From Enterococcus sulfureus ATCC 49903 (GTDB taxonomy: Bacteria > Bacillota > Bacilli > Lactobacillales > Enterococcaceae): 64,000 nucleotides of DNA. The notes under the pieces are model-generated. The model saw only the letters and a list, made by a program, of their open reading frames with translations. It was not told where the DNA came from and ran no database searches. Of this stretch, positions 19,945 to 27,916 are shown piece by piece. The number at the start of each line of letters is the position of its first letter. Position 1 is the first letter of the stretch. The DNA is taken from contig NZ_ASWO01000007.1 of NCBI RefSeq assembly GCF_000407605.1, positions 62,001 to 126,000 of the forward strand. The letters run 5' to 3'. The position numbers and the translations under genes were made by a program.

Positions 19945-20970
19945 CTATAGGTCTCCTCTCGTTGAATAGTCAAGTGCAATCATTTCAGCAGCTAGGAGAC
20001 TCTTCCTGGTAAACATGCCATGTGTCAATTGTCTACTTAATGTAATTGCATTTTGTTTCATCTGGATCATTTGATCACTAGACAATGTTTCCCAAATTTT
20101 AGGAAGCTCATCTAATGTGGCGATCGTAATCCCGACATTTTTTTGTTTGATTATGGGGGCAATCCCCGACTGATCCCAAACGACCACTGGAATTCCTAGT
20201 GATAGATACAGCGAAATCTTATGTGGTGAATTATATTTGGTGTACTGTTGATAGGCACCACCATGATCAAGATCTGTATCCCAAGCTAGACCTAGTGAAT
20301 TGTGTGGGATTTTTTGTATCAGTTCGTTTGGAGAAAAACTTCCCATGTGCTGAACGGACGACGAATGTATCCTTTGATCTGTATCACCAAAAGCCATAAT
20401 TGGAAGTGGATAGGGCCATTCATTTAAAAAAGATGATTTGTTTAAATTTCCTGCAATGACAAGTTGCTTGATTTCAGATTGCTTTACTGAACCAACCGTA
20501 ATCCCCGTATGAAGATAGTCAAAAAATTCTTTTTGAATCAAAGGGATCGTCACGCCTGAAGAACGAAGCGCCTCTTTCATTGCTTGTCCATGGATGATCA
20601 TAGAATGAACCAATTGAAATACTGCTACTTCATCTTTTTGGTCCACAGCCCCTCTTAGATATTCAATATCATGAACAAATAAAGACACGATAATCCCTCG
20701 ATGTGCCATTCGAGTCAAAAATAATCGGTCAAACTGAATCCCATTATAACTCGGATACTGATATACAAGTAAATCGCCTGGTAAAATACCAGCAGTAATG
20801 CCATCAATTCGCGAATGAAGTGCATAATGATCTTCATTCGCATCTTGATAACGGTAAATGTAAGTTGTTTCATACCCCATTGTGTGGCCTAGTGTAATTA
20901 CATCTTCTCGTGCTTTTGATACAGAATCTCTTGAATCTTCTTGAATAACCTTTGTTATCCATCTTTTCAT
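19945..20970 (-). CDS. gtf3: Gtf3/Nss-like glycosyltransferase
   Basis: Cytoplasmic GT-B-like transferase of 341 residues that resembles Gtf3/Nss, the enzyme that extends the GlcNAc laid on serine-rich adhesins by GtfA/GtfB. Recognised by VYQYPSYNGIQFDRLFL, IIVSLFVHDIEYLR and the C-terminal nucleotide-sugar region SLGLAWDTDLDHGGAYQQY, KISLYLSLGIPVVVW. RBS GGGGAG. Its presence predicts that the exported substrate carries at least a two-sugar glycan. Confidence 0.85.
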   Translation of the reverse strand: MKRWITKVIQEDSRDSVSKAREDVITLGHTMGYETTYIYRYQDANEDHYALHSRIDGITAGILPGDLLVYQYPSYNGIQFDRLFLTRMAHRGIIVSLFVHDIEYLRGAVDQKDEVAVFQLVHSMIIHGQAMKEALRSSGVTIPLIQKEFFDYLHTGITVGSVKQSEIKQLVIAGNLNKSSFLNEWPYPLPIMAFGDTDQRIHSSSVQHMGSFSPNELIQKIPHNSLGLAWDTDLDHGGAYQQYTKYNSPHKISLYLSLGIPVVVWDQSGIAPIIKQKNVGITIATLDELPKIWETLSSDQMIQMKQNAITLSRQLTHGMFTRKSLLAAEMIALDYSTRGDL

Positions 20971-21768
20971 TTATATACTCCCCATTAAGAACGCCATCAT
21001 GATTTCTTCCTCATCAGAATATTCCTCAAAAATACGTCGATTGCGTATGTTCGCTACTGCTTCTTGAATCCGTTGTGTATGGTTTTGATCTTGTTGATCA
21101 TGCAGTACTAGTGCACATTCTAATAGTTCAAGATCACGGCTTGTGACTTTCCAAGAGTGAACAATTTTTTCTTTTGCTTGTACCAAAAATTGAAAAGCCG
21201 TTTTTGAATCAAAGCGACTAGCTAAAAGCATACTAAGATCAATGATACTTCCAAGTATAAATGAACGTCCTTCCACTAAACGATTTGGTTTTATTTTCGC
21301 AAGTAACGTACGACAAAATGAATCCATGTTTTCTTCAACATAAGTGATCGGAAGGCGGTAATATTCTTTAACTTTCATTAATCCAAGGTACAACACCATA
21401 TCATAAAGTGTTAGATACTCACTTTTTGCTAAGTATGATTCGATTCTGTTGATATGGTAATTAACTTGACTGTCTTCTCGTTTGTCTTGAATCGATTTGA
21501 CTAGATCACAAAAAATAAGAATCAATTGATACAGTTGCGTATCTTCTTTGGATGCACGAAATTTTTCCAATTCACTACAGATCGTAGTAAATGTTTCCTT
21601 TTCTAGTTCCGTTGTTCGAAAAGAAACATCTATGGTTAACGATAGTAATTGGATCAATTCATCTGTAGAGTTCACAAACAAGTCTTTGAATTCAATAGAT
21701 GAAAGGCCTAATAATTTTGTGATGCTCACTAGATATTCCATCGGTAAATCAATTTCCTGGCACTCCAC
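20971..21768 (-). CDS. 3' part of the IStron-split Rgg/XRE-like regulator
   Basis: About 265 residues of a helical protein matching the C-terminal two thirds of an Rgg/MutR-type regulator. It opens with QEIDLPMEYLVSITKLLGLSSIEF, the end of an XRE helix-turn-helix, and continues as TPR-like helices (DMVLYLGLMKVKEYYRLP, GRSFILGSIIDLSMLLASR). The nominal GTG start at 21768 lies inside the transposon end and has no RBS, so this half is not a gene of its own. The missing N-terminal half is at 23500-23706, on the other side of the IStron. The family call is by pattern, not alignment. Confidence 0.7.
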   Translation of the reverse strand: MECQEIDLPMEYLVSITKLLGLSSIEFKDLFVNSTDELIQLLSLTIDVSFRTTELEKETFTTICSELEKFRASKEDTQLYQLILIFCDLVKSIQDKREDSQVNYHINRIESYLAKSEYLTLYDMVLYLGLMKVKEYYRLPITYVEENMDSFCRTLLAKIKPNRLVEGRSFILGSIIDLSMLLASRFDSKTAFQFLVQAKEKIVHSWKVTSRDLELLECALVLHDQQDQNHTQRIQEAVANIRNRRIFEEYSDEEEIMMAFLMGSI

Positions 21769-21850
21769 ACGACTAAAGTCATGGGGTTCTTAGGTAATAC
21801 ACCCTAACGGGCGCAAATTGACTAAGCTATCCCCGAAAGTCCTTCGGTTT
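21765..21850 (-). ncRNA. Right end / predicted omega-RNA scaffold
   Basis: Between the last tnpB codons and the element end are several small hairpins (CCGAAGGACTTTCGG, CCCGTTAGGG, CCCCATGAC/GTCGTGTGG). In IS605 elements this region gives the 3' part of the TnpB guide RNA. The guide would be the flanking regulator sequence just beyond 21765. The assignment follows from family knowledge; no transcript data. Confidence 0.6.
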
Positions 21851-22940
21851 TAATATTTATGCTTGCATTAATATCTCTGTCATGAAGTGTTCCACAATGT
21901 GAACATACCCATTCACGAATATTTAGCTCTTTTTTGCCATCATTATGACCGCAAGAAGAACAAAGTTGTGAACTTGGGAAAAAGCGGTCAACTTTAACTA
22001 AAGTACGACCTTTCCACTGGCATTTATAGTCTAATTGTCGAACGAATTCACTCCAGGATACATCTGAAATTGACTTCGCTAATTTATGATTTTTAACCAA
22101 CCCTTTTACATTCAACTCTTCAACACAAATGATTTGGTTCTCATCAGTTAGTCGTGAAGAAAGTTTATGTAAAAAATCAATACGTTGGTTCGCGATTTTC
22201 TCATGGATACGTGCCACTTTTACTTTTTGTTTTTGGTAGTTACGACACTCATCTAATTTTCGATTGTGCTGTTTCGCAACTTCTAAACGTTTAGAAAGTT
22301 TTCGTTGTTCACGTATCAACCGTTGTTCAAGAGAACGATAAAATCGTTTACTGTCGATTTTTTCTCCTGCGGATGTGATACAGAAATGAGTTAAGCCTAA
22401 ATCTAATCCAATGCTATTTGCTACAGGTTCTTTCAAACTATTCTCTGTTTCCACTAAGAATGTCGCAAAGTATTTCCCTGATTTTGATTGACTGATCGTG
22501 ACGTTCATTAATTTACCTTTGAAACGTAATGCTTCTGCCATCTTGACCCAACCTACTTTAGACACATAGAAGTAACGACCGTTGACTTTCATGCCTACGG
22601 CAGTTCGATAGGACTTCTTAGAATATTTTTTACTCTTGAATTTAGGAAATCCAAATTTAGAGTTGAACGTATTTTTGTACGCTTTATTCAAATCCATATT
22701 TACTTGACTTAGAGGTTGTGCTTCAATTTCTTTCAACCAAGCAAATTCTTCTTGCTTTTTCAGTCCAGCATAGGTCAGTTTGTTTTCAATATATTCAGGA
22801 TTTTCTTTTTTCTGCTTGTAGTTGGTAATTCGCTGGTCGAGTAAAAAATTCCAGTAGAATCGGACACAACCAAAAGTTTTTTGAAATTGGATTTCCTGTC
22901 TTGAATTCGGATAGATTCTGATTTTATGGGCTTTTTTCAT
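21822..22940 (-). CDS. tnpB: TnpB, RNA-guided nuclease of IS200/IS605 elements
   Basis: RuvC-type, omega-RNA-guided DNA nuclease, ancestor-like relative of Cas12. 372 residues from the ATG at 22940 (AAGGAGG, 8 nt spacing); the longer upstream frame has no RBS. The catalytic residues look intact: Asp180 in [11 protein letters not shown], Glu274 in CVEELNVKG, Asp356 in [12 protein letters not shown]. The zinc ribbon CSSCG...CSHCG is complete. It is the only protein of the IStron. Its 3' end runs into the right end, where the omega-RNA should lie. Confidence 0.95.
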   Translation of the reverse strand: MKKAHKIRIYPNSRQEIQFQKTFGCVRFYWNFLLDQRITNYKQKKENPEYIENKLTYAGLKKQEEFAWLKEIEAQPLSQVNMDLNKAYKNTFNSKFGFPKFKSKKYSKKSYRTAVGMKVNGRYFYVSKVGWVKMAEALRFKGKLMNVTISQSKSGKYFATFLVETENSLKEPVANSIGLDLGLTHFCITSAGEKIDSKRFYRSLEQRLIREQRKLSKRLEVAKQHNRKLDECRNYQKQKVKVARIHEKIANQRIDFLHKLSSRLTDENQIICVEELNVKGLVKNHKLAKSISDVSWSEFVRQLDYKCQWKGRTLVKVDRFFPSSQLCSSCGHNDGKKELNIREWVCSHCGTLHDRDINASINIKTEGLSGIA

Positions 22941-22998
22941 ATCTGTACACCTCCTTACTGTATACCCTAAGTATACTAAAATCGGTGTGAGAATCCTA

Positions 22999-23018
22999 AA
23001 TGTAAGCATAAATATTAA
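22999..23018. repeat. 20-bp inverted repeat, partner of 21850-21869
   Basis: AATGTAAGCATAAATATTAA here is, apart from one base, the inverse complement of 21850-21869, which is the 3' end of tnpB. In the minus-strand RNA the two segments can pair, enclosing about 1.1 kb with the whole tnpB frame, and would bring the intron core near the 3' splice site. Confidence 0.8.
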
Positions 23019-23114
23019 CCCTTATTTTGACTTTATCATGTAGAGTTTGTTCACACAGGTTCGCTAATCCCCATGCAGTTCTCTGATGAACTTCTTGCAC
23101 TTTCATGCAAGCAC

Positions 23115-23494
23115 AGACTATATCTTATCCTTCAACTTTACTTGTTCAGGCGAAACCACTTCCACACGCTTGTGTGTACTTCCCTCAAGAGGAATAGTCG
23201 TTGAACCTTCCTATTTCTAGGCTTGGCTGCTGATTTTCGATTGTATGGGCACTTAGGATTTAACCTTATGCTATCTAACGAATTTTTTCTGTTTTCACTA
23301 CGTTCACGCTTGGGTTTATTATCCCTACGTTGTCGTTTCGTTAGCTTTACGAGTTCCCAGCAATTCAGTTTCTTCATTGGACAATACGAGTATTTGTATT
23401 GCCTCTAAATGCAAGTTTCCCTACATTCTTACAGTACGTCTACGGGCTATCATCCCACCATTAAAATAGTGGGTTTTCTCGCCCGCAAATTCTA
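23115..23494 (-). ncRNA. Group I intron catalytic core
   Basis: All four conserved elements occur in order on the minus strand: P AATTGCTGGGAA (23354-23365), Q AATCAGCAGCCAAGC (23221-23235), R GTTCAACGACTA (23195-23206) and S AAGATATAGTCT (23115-23126). GCTG of P pairs with CAGC of Q, and GACTA of R pairs with TAGTC of S (P7), as required. The core begins close to the 5' junction with the regulator. Splice sites are not resolved by eye; in frame, ...WLN joined to ECQEIDLP or a near variant would restore the regulator. Confidence 0.9.
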
Positions 23495-23499
23495 TAATT

Positions 23500-23706
23500 C
23501 AACCAACGATAATAACGCGATTTAGACAAGTTGATTTTCTTTTCAAATGTTCGAACATAAATCCCCTTGGTTTTCCTGATTTCTTCAATTTGCTCACGAT
23601 CGATATTTACTGAAATCACAGAAGTTTGTGGAACTATTCTTTCTGGATTTAGTAAATTTACGAGTCGCTTTACACCTAAAAGATACATAGTCCCCACTGT
23701 CCTCAC
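23500..23706 (-). CDS. 5' part of the IStron-split Rgg/XRE-like regulator
   Basis: About 68 residues ending in the first helices of an XRE-type helix-turn-helix (IDREQIEEIRKTKGIYVRTF, KINLSKSRYYRWLN), then reading into the IStron left end and stopping at 23461. Start is GTG at 23706 or ATG at 23688; the SD choice is unclear. It lies 22 nt after the small Asp4-like gene. Joined to the 3' part it gives ~335 residues, a normal Rgg-like size. Confidence 0.7.
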
Positions 23707-23727
23707 CCGACTTCCTTAAAAAAGTGT

Positions 23728-23922
23728 TTATTGGAACACGGCAGTCAGTAAAGAATATACTAAAGAACCTAAAATCAATACTGACATCGTAACCGCTAAT
23801 ACAATATTAATTAGTTTTGTTTTCTTTTCTTTTTTTTCAGAATGATCATACGCTCGTTTTTTTTCTGATTGAAAAATCGCTTGAATCTGGTCGTCTAATT
23901 GCTTGTTATTTTTCAACATCAT
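23728..23922 (-). CDS. asp4: Asp4-like small accessory Sec protein
   Basis: 64 residues: charged N-terminal cytoplasmic part (KKRAYDHSEKKEKKTK) and one C-terminal membrane helix (LINIVLAVTMSVLILGSLVYSL). In streptococcal aSec loci Asp4 and Asp5 are small membrane proteins thought to act like SecE and SecG with SecY2. Size, topology and operon position fit Asp4; the sequence is too short for a sure call. No second such protein (Asp5) was seen. Confidence 0.65.
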   Translation of the reverse strand: MMLKNNKQLDDQIQAIFQSEKKRAYDHSEKKEKKTKLINIVLAVTMSVLILGSLVYSLLTAVFQ

Positions 23923-23954
23923 TCACCTTCTTAAGCATGGCCTCTACTCTATCT

Positions 23955-24713
23955 TTATAATGTCGAGTTTGTTGATTCACTAAAAAAGATTTCTTGCGCT
24001 TCTAAAATCGTATCTTCAACATTTTTTTGAACACTGACTTCTTCAGTAATCTCTGAAGGTTCTACTACATGATTTGAAAGTTCTTCAACAGCCGTATGTC
24101 CTACTGTTGAATGTACTTCCGAGGTAGTTACTTCTTGTCCATCTGTTTGTGGTTCTTGTGGTTCTTGTGGTTCTTGTGGTTCTTGTGGTTCTTGTGGTTC
24201 TTGTGGTTCTTGTGGTTCTTGTGGTTCTTGTGGTTCTTGCTCTTGGGCTACTTCTTCTTGTTCTTGAACTGCTTCTTCTTGTTCTTGAACTGCTTGTTCT
24301 AACTGTTGGATTTTTTCATCTTGAGCTGCTAATTTTCCAACTAAACTTTCTAGCATTTTTGTACTTTCTGCTAATAAGTATTCTTTCATGATTTTATTTT
24401 CGATTTCATACGCAGTTTCTAGTTTTGTATACAACGTATTTAATTGTGTTTCGTTTTGTTGGTATGCCGTATAGTGTGTCGTAAATTGATCTTTTAGCGC
24501 TTGTAATTCGTCCGTAGTCACACGAACTTGGCTACTGGCTACTTCTTTGATTTGTTTATGTGTTTTTGTCATTTGTTCTAATTCGTGCTTTTGTTGTTTG
24601 GTTAACACTTCAGCTTCTTGATATTCGGCATCAAACTTTAATACAGATTGCGTATTTTCCATTTTTAGGCGATTGATTTTTGCTAATACTGCTTGAGATG
24701 TTTCGTTTGTCAT
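23955..24713 (-). CDS. Coiled-coil protein with QEP tandem repeat, aSec operon
   Basis: Not a recognised family. 252 residues, no signal or membrane segment. Residues ~1-145 are long heptad-like helices (KQQKHELEQMTKTHKQIKEV, EKIQQLEQAVQEQEE). Residues ~160-190 are ten QEP repeats, followed by an acidic Thr/Val/Glu-rich tail. RBS TTAGGAGG. It sits between gtfB and asp4. It may be a cytoplasmic scaffold or spacer whose length can change by repeat number. Confidence 0.7.
   Translation of the reverse strand: MTNETSQAVLAKINRLKMENTQSVLKFDAEYQEAEVLTKQQKHELEQMTKTHKQIKEVASSQVRVTTDELQALKDQFTTHYTAYQQNETQLNTLYTKLETAYEIENKIMKEYLLAESTKMLESLVGKLAAQDEKIQQLEQAVQEQEEAVQEQEEVAQEQEPQEPQEPQEPQEPQEPQEPQEPQEPQEPQTDGQEVTTSEVHSTVGHTAVEELSNHVVEPSEITEEVSVQKNVEDTILEAQEIFFSESTNSTL
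24151..24240. repeat. 9-bp VNTR, ten units, encoding QEP
   Basis: Ten nearly identical 9-bp units (plus strand GGTTCTTGT) run without interruption from 24151 to 24240; the last unit differs by one base. Unit number change keeps the reading frame, so it alters protein length, not on/off state. Confidence 0.95.
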
Positions 24714-24725
24714 AATAACTTCCTC

Positions 24726-25580
24726 CTAATTTTCGTAAAAATCGATTTTATCTAAATGGATTCCTGTCGGTTTCAGTAGTTCATAATGCTCACGAGTCAT
24801 CAGTACTTTATGGACATACGTCAACTTATTTTCCAAAATGAGACGTAGGTTCCCTTTGATTATACCATTATCATCTAATGGAGATTCTACTAATCGTAAG
24901 ATATTATAAGATGTTGTATGTTCCAATGCGAACAATTCCATCCCTAGATACGAAATCGTAACCGTATCTTCAGCAGATACGATACGTGCGATTTCATGAG
25001 CAATAAATTGTTGTAACGTCGTGTATGTGGTTTGTATATCTAGAGTCTCAGGATTTTTGATCGTAATAAAATTAATTTGTCCTTGATAAAAATAATACGT
25101 TACGATCGCATTTTTTTCATCATCTAAAAATTGGATTTCTTGTACTTGATTCTTATCATAAAAAATATGACTATATGTTTTTCCATCACCAGCATATTCT
25201 TCAACGAAATCAAGTGTTTTGTCTAAATGAATATAGCGAACTTCCTTTACATGCCTTCTTGTTTGTGGATAAAGAAAAACTTTTCCAATTTCAAACCCTT
25301 CATGTAAAATCGAAATACTACGGTTCTCGTTCATAAAGACTTCCGCATTTTTGACTGTTGGAATTTGGTTGAAAAATAAAAATGTTTCTGGATCAAATGT
25401 TCGTTTCGTTAACTGATCTAATAAATTTATTCCGTCTACTTGATATTTTTTCAATACCGTTTGAAAGTCTGGCATTGGAGAAATCGATAATAGTTTTGTA
25501 TCCGGTTGAGTTAGATGCTTTTGTTGCATACTCCAAGCGCTATCATTTGGACGAATGATCGTCATCAATTCATAGTTCAT
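24726..25580 (-). CDS. gtfB: GtfB-like glycosylation chaperone, short form
   Basis: Partner of GtfA in O-GlcNAc addition to Ser/Thr of aSec substrates. 284 residues from the ATG at 25580. The N-terminal domain matches GtfB (ETFLFFNQIPTVKNAEVF, VKEVRYIHLDK, SHIFYDKNQVQEIQFLDD, ATYYFYQGQ-like strand). Streptococcal GtfB is over 400 residues, so the C-terminal GT-like part is shortened here. It overlaps gtfA by 11 nt. Confidence 0.75.
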   Translation of the reverse strand: MNYELMTIIRPNDSAWSMQQKHLTQPDTKLLSISPMPDFQTVLKKYQVDGINLLDQLTKRTFDPETFLFFNQIPTVKNAEVFMNENRSISILHEGFEIGKVFLYPQTRRHVKEVRYIHLDKTLDFVEEYAGDGKTYSHIFYDKNQVQEIQFLDDEKNAIVTYYFYQGQINFITIKNPETLDIQTTYTTLQQFIAHEIARIVSAEDTVTISYLGMELFALEHTTSYNILRLVESPLDDNGIIKGNLRLILENKLTYVHKVLMTREHYELLKPTGIHLDKIDFYEN

Positions 25581-27021
25581 CAATCAACACTCTCCATTTC
25601 TTCGCAATCACAGAATCTTGAAAATCTGCTACAGAAAGACGCGTTTTTTCTTGGTAAAATTCCAATGGAAACTGGCAAAGTTTTTGGATACCATCTGCTA
25701 AGCAAAACACACTGAATTTAGGATCCGTACGAGAAAAATCACATAAATACCCATTGATTCCATCTTGAACTAATTCCAAAGCGCCAAATCGTGCTTTAAA
25801 CGTTACGATCGGTAAACCAGCATTTAACGCTTCAATGTACGTAAGACCAAATCCTTCTGAATAAGATCCCGAGATAAATGCGTCATATTGAGGATAAATT
25901 TTTTCTAGTTCATTCGAATGTCCCTTTAACTTGATATACTCACTAGCATTCAGTTCCTCGATCACTTCTTTTATCACTTTATCTTCAGAACCTTGGCCGT
26001 AAATATCCAGCGTTAGTTCAGGATACTGCTCACGAGCTTGTACAATTGCACGTACCACAATATCGATATGTTTTTCAGAAGCTAATCTAGATACCGTGAT
26101 AAATTTTTTAGGCAACTGCTGTAAATCTTTCGTCGTATCCTTTAAAGTATCCATTTGAATATCACGGATACCACCTACTGGAATCGTTTGAATTTTTTTG
26201 TCTGCATATGGAAAATCAATCAATAAATCTTGTCGCTGCAGTTTGGTTGCTACAACTACACGATCTAAACCGTCAAGATGCGTTAAAGCATACTCGTAAT
26301 AGTTATTCCATAATGGATGCTCTGGCACATCGCGATCAGATAAATGATCTGCATGTACAATTTGAATCAACTTGATTGTATCAGGTAATTGTCCTAGTAA
26401 GGCTGTCAGCGTCTCTTCACCACGATCGACAAAAAAACTTTTTACGTTTTTAAAATATGAAATCAGATACATAAAGAAAAACCGTTGCACTAACACTTCA
26501 TTAGGAAAATAGTAATGCTCTCCATTTACATCAAATAGATGGATATTCGTCATGACACGTCCACGATCTGGATCGTCAAGATATGTCAGCATGACTTTTC
26601 GTTTCTTTGTTTTTGTTTCAAATAGTTCTACACGATAAGTAGACACCAACAACATATCTTTTTGTTTTTTACTCGGTGATTTTTCCATATGTTCTACAAT
26701 CGTAACGCCTGAAGACGTTTGGATCGTCTTGATGCGATGGGTTTTCGTATGGTCAATCGTAATGTCTTCTTTAAATGGCACACGATCTAAATCCGTACGC
26801 TCTAGATAAGTATCACCTAAAACAAAAAATTCCCACATATTAATGACTTGATCTTCTTTTAACTCCCAAGAATCCATCGCTTCGTGTAAGTTTTTGATTA
26901 ATTCTACAAAAATGAACTTGTAAGGTAGTCCTACTTCATCAAACCGATTTGCTCGATAAAATTGAGCATGTTCTACACCGGAATTTCCAATCCCCATTGC
27001 TTTATTTACAAAAAAATGCAT
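25570..27021 (-). CDS. gtfA: GtfA, GlcNAc transferase of the aSec substrate
   Basis: Cytoplasmic GT4-type enzyme that transfers GlcNAc from UDP-GlcNAc to Ser/Thr of the export substrate. 483 residues, normal for GtfA. Seen: N-terminal GIGNSGVEHAQFYRANRFDE, acceptor-interacting middle domain, then the GT-B nucleotide-sugar half with FITVSRLASEKHIDIVVRAI, LDIYGQGSED, IKLKGHSNELEKIYPQYDAF and EGFGLTYIEALNAGLPIVTF (E-x7-E motif). Follows asp3 by 16 nt. Confidence 0.93.
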   Translation of the reverse strand: MHFFVNKAMGIGNSGVEHAQFYRANRFDEVGLPYKFIFVELIKNLHEAMDSWELKEDQVINMWEFFVLGDTYLERTDLDRVPFKEDITIDHTKTHRIKTIQTSSGVTIVEHMEKSPSKKQKDMLLVSTYRVELFETKTKKRKVMLTYLDDPDRGRVMTNIHLFDVNGEHYYFPNEVLVQRFFFMYLISYFKNVKSFFVDRGEETLTALLGQLPDTIKLIQIVHADHLSDRDVPEHPLWNNYYEYALTHLDGLDRVVVATKLQRQDLLIDFPYADKKIQTIPVGGIRDIQMDTLKDTTKDLQQLPKKFITVSRLASEKHIDIVVRAIVQAREQYPELTLDIYGQGSEDKVIKEVIEELNASEYIKLKGHSNELEKIYPQYDAFISGSYSEGFGLTYIEALNAGLPIVTFKARFGALELVQDGINGYLCDFSRTDPKFSVFCLADGIQKLCQFPLEFYQEKTRLSVADFQDSVIAKKWRVLIDEL

Positions 27022-27037
27022 GCTAGGTCCCTACTTT

Positions 27038-27916
27038 CTATTTAGAATGACGTAACAAAATTTGCTGTAAAACTTGAACTGCCAGTTGCATAGTGTCTAC
27101 TTGTTGTTGCGCTTGTGCAAGCCATTGTGTATGTGTTGCTTCAATGTTTGTGCTTTCTCCCATTAACTGATCCAAGATGATCGGGACTTGATAAATGGCT
27201 TGTGGCAAACGATAATAATTTATTTCTTTAATAAATTCTACGTGGACTTCTCTTAAATTTTTTTGAAGTAACACGTTAAAAATCAACATAGTAATCGCAA
27301 CAATATCTATATTTTTTTTAGGATCTAAAACACAAAATAGATAATCCGTTTCCTCATGAAACCGTAACTGTTGAACTTGATTTTTTTTCATTAAAAAAAT
27401 CAAACGGACTTTCTTGTTGACTTCCTTTTTATAGGTATAGTAATACATATCCGGTGCTAATGACTGTTGTTGATAGCCTTCTTGAATTGTATTTTCCGTG
27501 ATGACTAATTCATGAAATACTAACCATTGATGATGCTTATTGATTAGTTGGATTTCATAATGTACTGCGTCCTCAAGAAATACAAAATCATCTTCTAATG
27601 TTGAAAAATAATATTCATCCAACATTTCATTATAGCGATCAAAGAAAATAAGTTTCAACTGAATGCTACTTGTTTCTTCTAGTTCCAGATTTGCTTTGAG
27701 ATGGTATCTTTTTCCTGGCTGCAATAGTGGCAAATAGGGAGTATTTCGACTAATGTGAAAACCTTTTTGCGAATACCAATTTTTGATACATAGACTAGGA
27801 GACATCAGAGGAGCGGAATAAGAAACTGAACCTTTTTCATCAAATGAGATCGTCGCTCCGTAATTATAATTGTCTTGTAAGATATTTCCCCACTTTACAA
27901 TATACTGGTTCCCCAT
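27038..27916 (-). CDS. asp3: Accessory Sec protein Asp3
   Basis: Cytoplasmic Asp1-Asp2-Asp3 complex member with a carbohydrate-binding-like beta sandwich. 292 residues. The N-terminal half carries the Asp3 pattern: VKWGNILQDNYNYGATISF, PLMSPSLCIKNWYSQKGF, PLLQPGKRYHLKANL. The C-terminal half (after ~150) is longer than in streptococci and is helical with no recognised motif. Start overlaps the asp2 stop (TAATG). Confidence 0.9.
   Translation of the reverse strand: MGNQYIVKWGNILQDNYNYGATISFDEKGSVSYSAPLMSPSLCIKNWYSQKGFHISRNTPYLPLLQPGKRYHLKANLELEETSSIQLKLIFFDRYNEMLDEYYFSTLEDDFVFLEDAVHYEIQLINKHHQWLVFHELVITENTIQEGYQQQSLAPDMYYYTYKKEVNKKVRLIFLMKKNQVQQLRFHEETDYLFCVLDPKKNIDIVAITMLIFNVLLQKNLREVHVEFIKEINYYRLPQAIYQVPIILDQLMGESTNIEATHTQWLAQAQQQVDTMQLAVQVLQQILLRHSK

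Larger units (their letters stand above)
21765..23500 (-). mobile_element. IStron: group I intron fused to an IS605-type tnpB element
   Basis: An element of about 1.7 kb interrupts a regulator gene. On the minus strand its 5' part (left end hairpin, then intron core with P, Q, R and S motifs) is a group I ribozyme. The 3' part is tnpB and a right-end hairpin CCCCATGAC-TTTA-GTCGTGTGG (21765-21786), typical of IS605/IS1341 ends. Left end: CGGGC...GCCCG outer stem around CCCACTATT/AATGGTGGG (23444-23494). No tnpA is present, so movement would need help. This matches the IStron class known from CdISt1 of Clostridioides difficile. Exact ends are uncertain by roughly 10-20 nt. Confidence 0.85.

Noticed and set aside
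23138-23377. 79-residue minus-strand ORF between the Asp4-like gene and tnpB
   Set aside because: It overlaps the group I intron P, Q and R elements; the structure explains the sequence and the peptide (Lys/Arg/Asn-rich) resembles no TnpA or other protein.
24151-24240. CRISPR-like array
   Set aside because: Units are contiguous 9-mers without spacers, and in frame in a protein; it is a coding VNTR.
24111-24391. Plus-strand Leu/Val/Phe/Trp-rich ORFs (63 and 80 residues)
   Set aside because: They are antisense readings of the QEP tandem repeat; no RBS and pure repeat composition.
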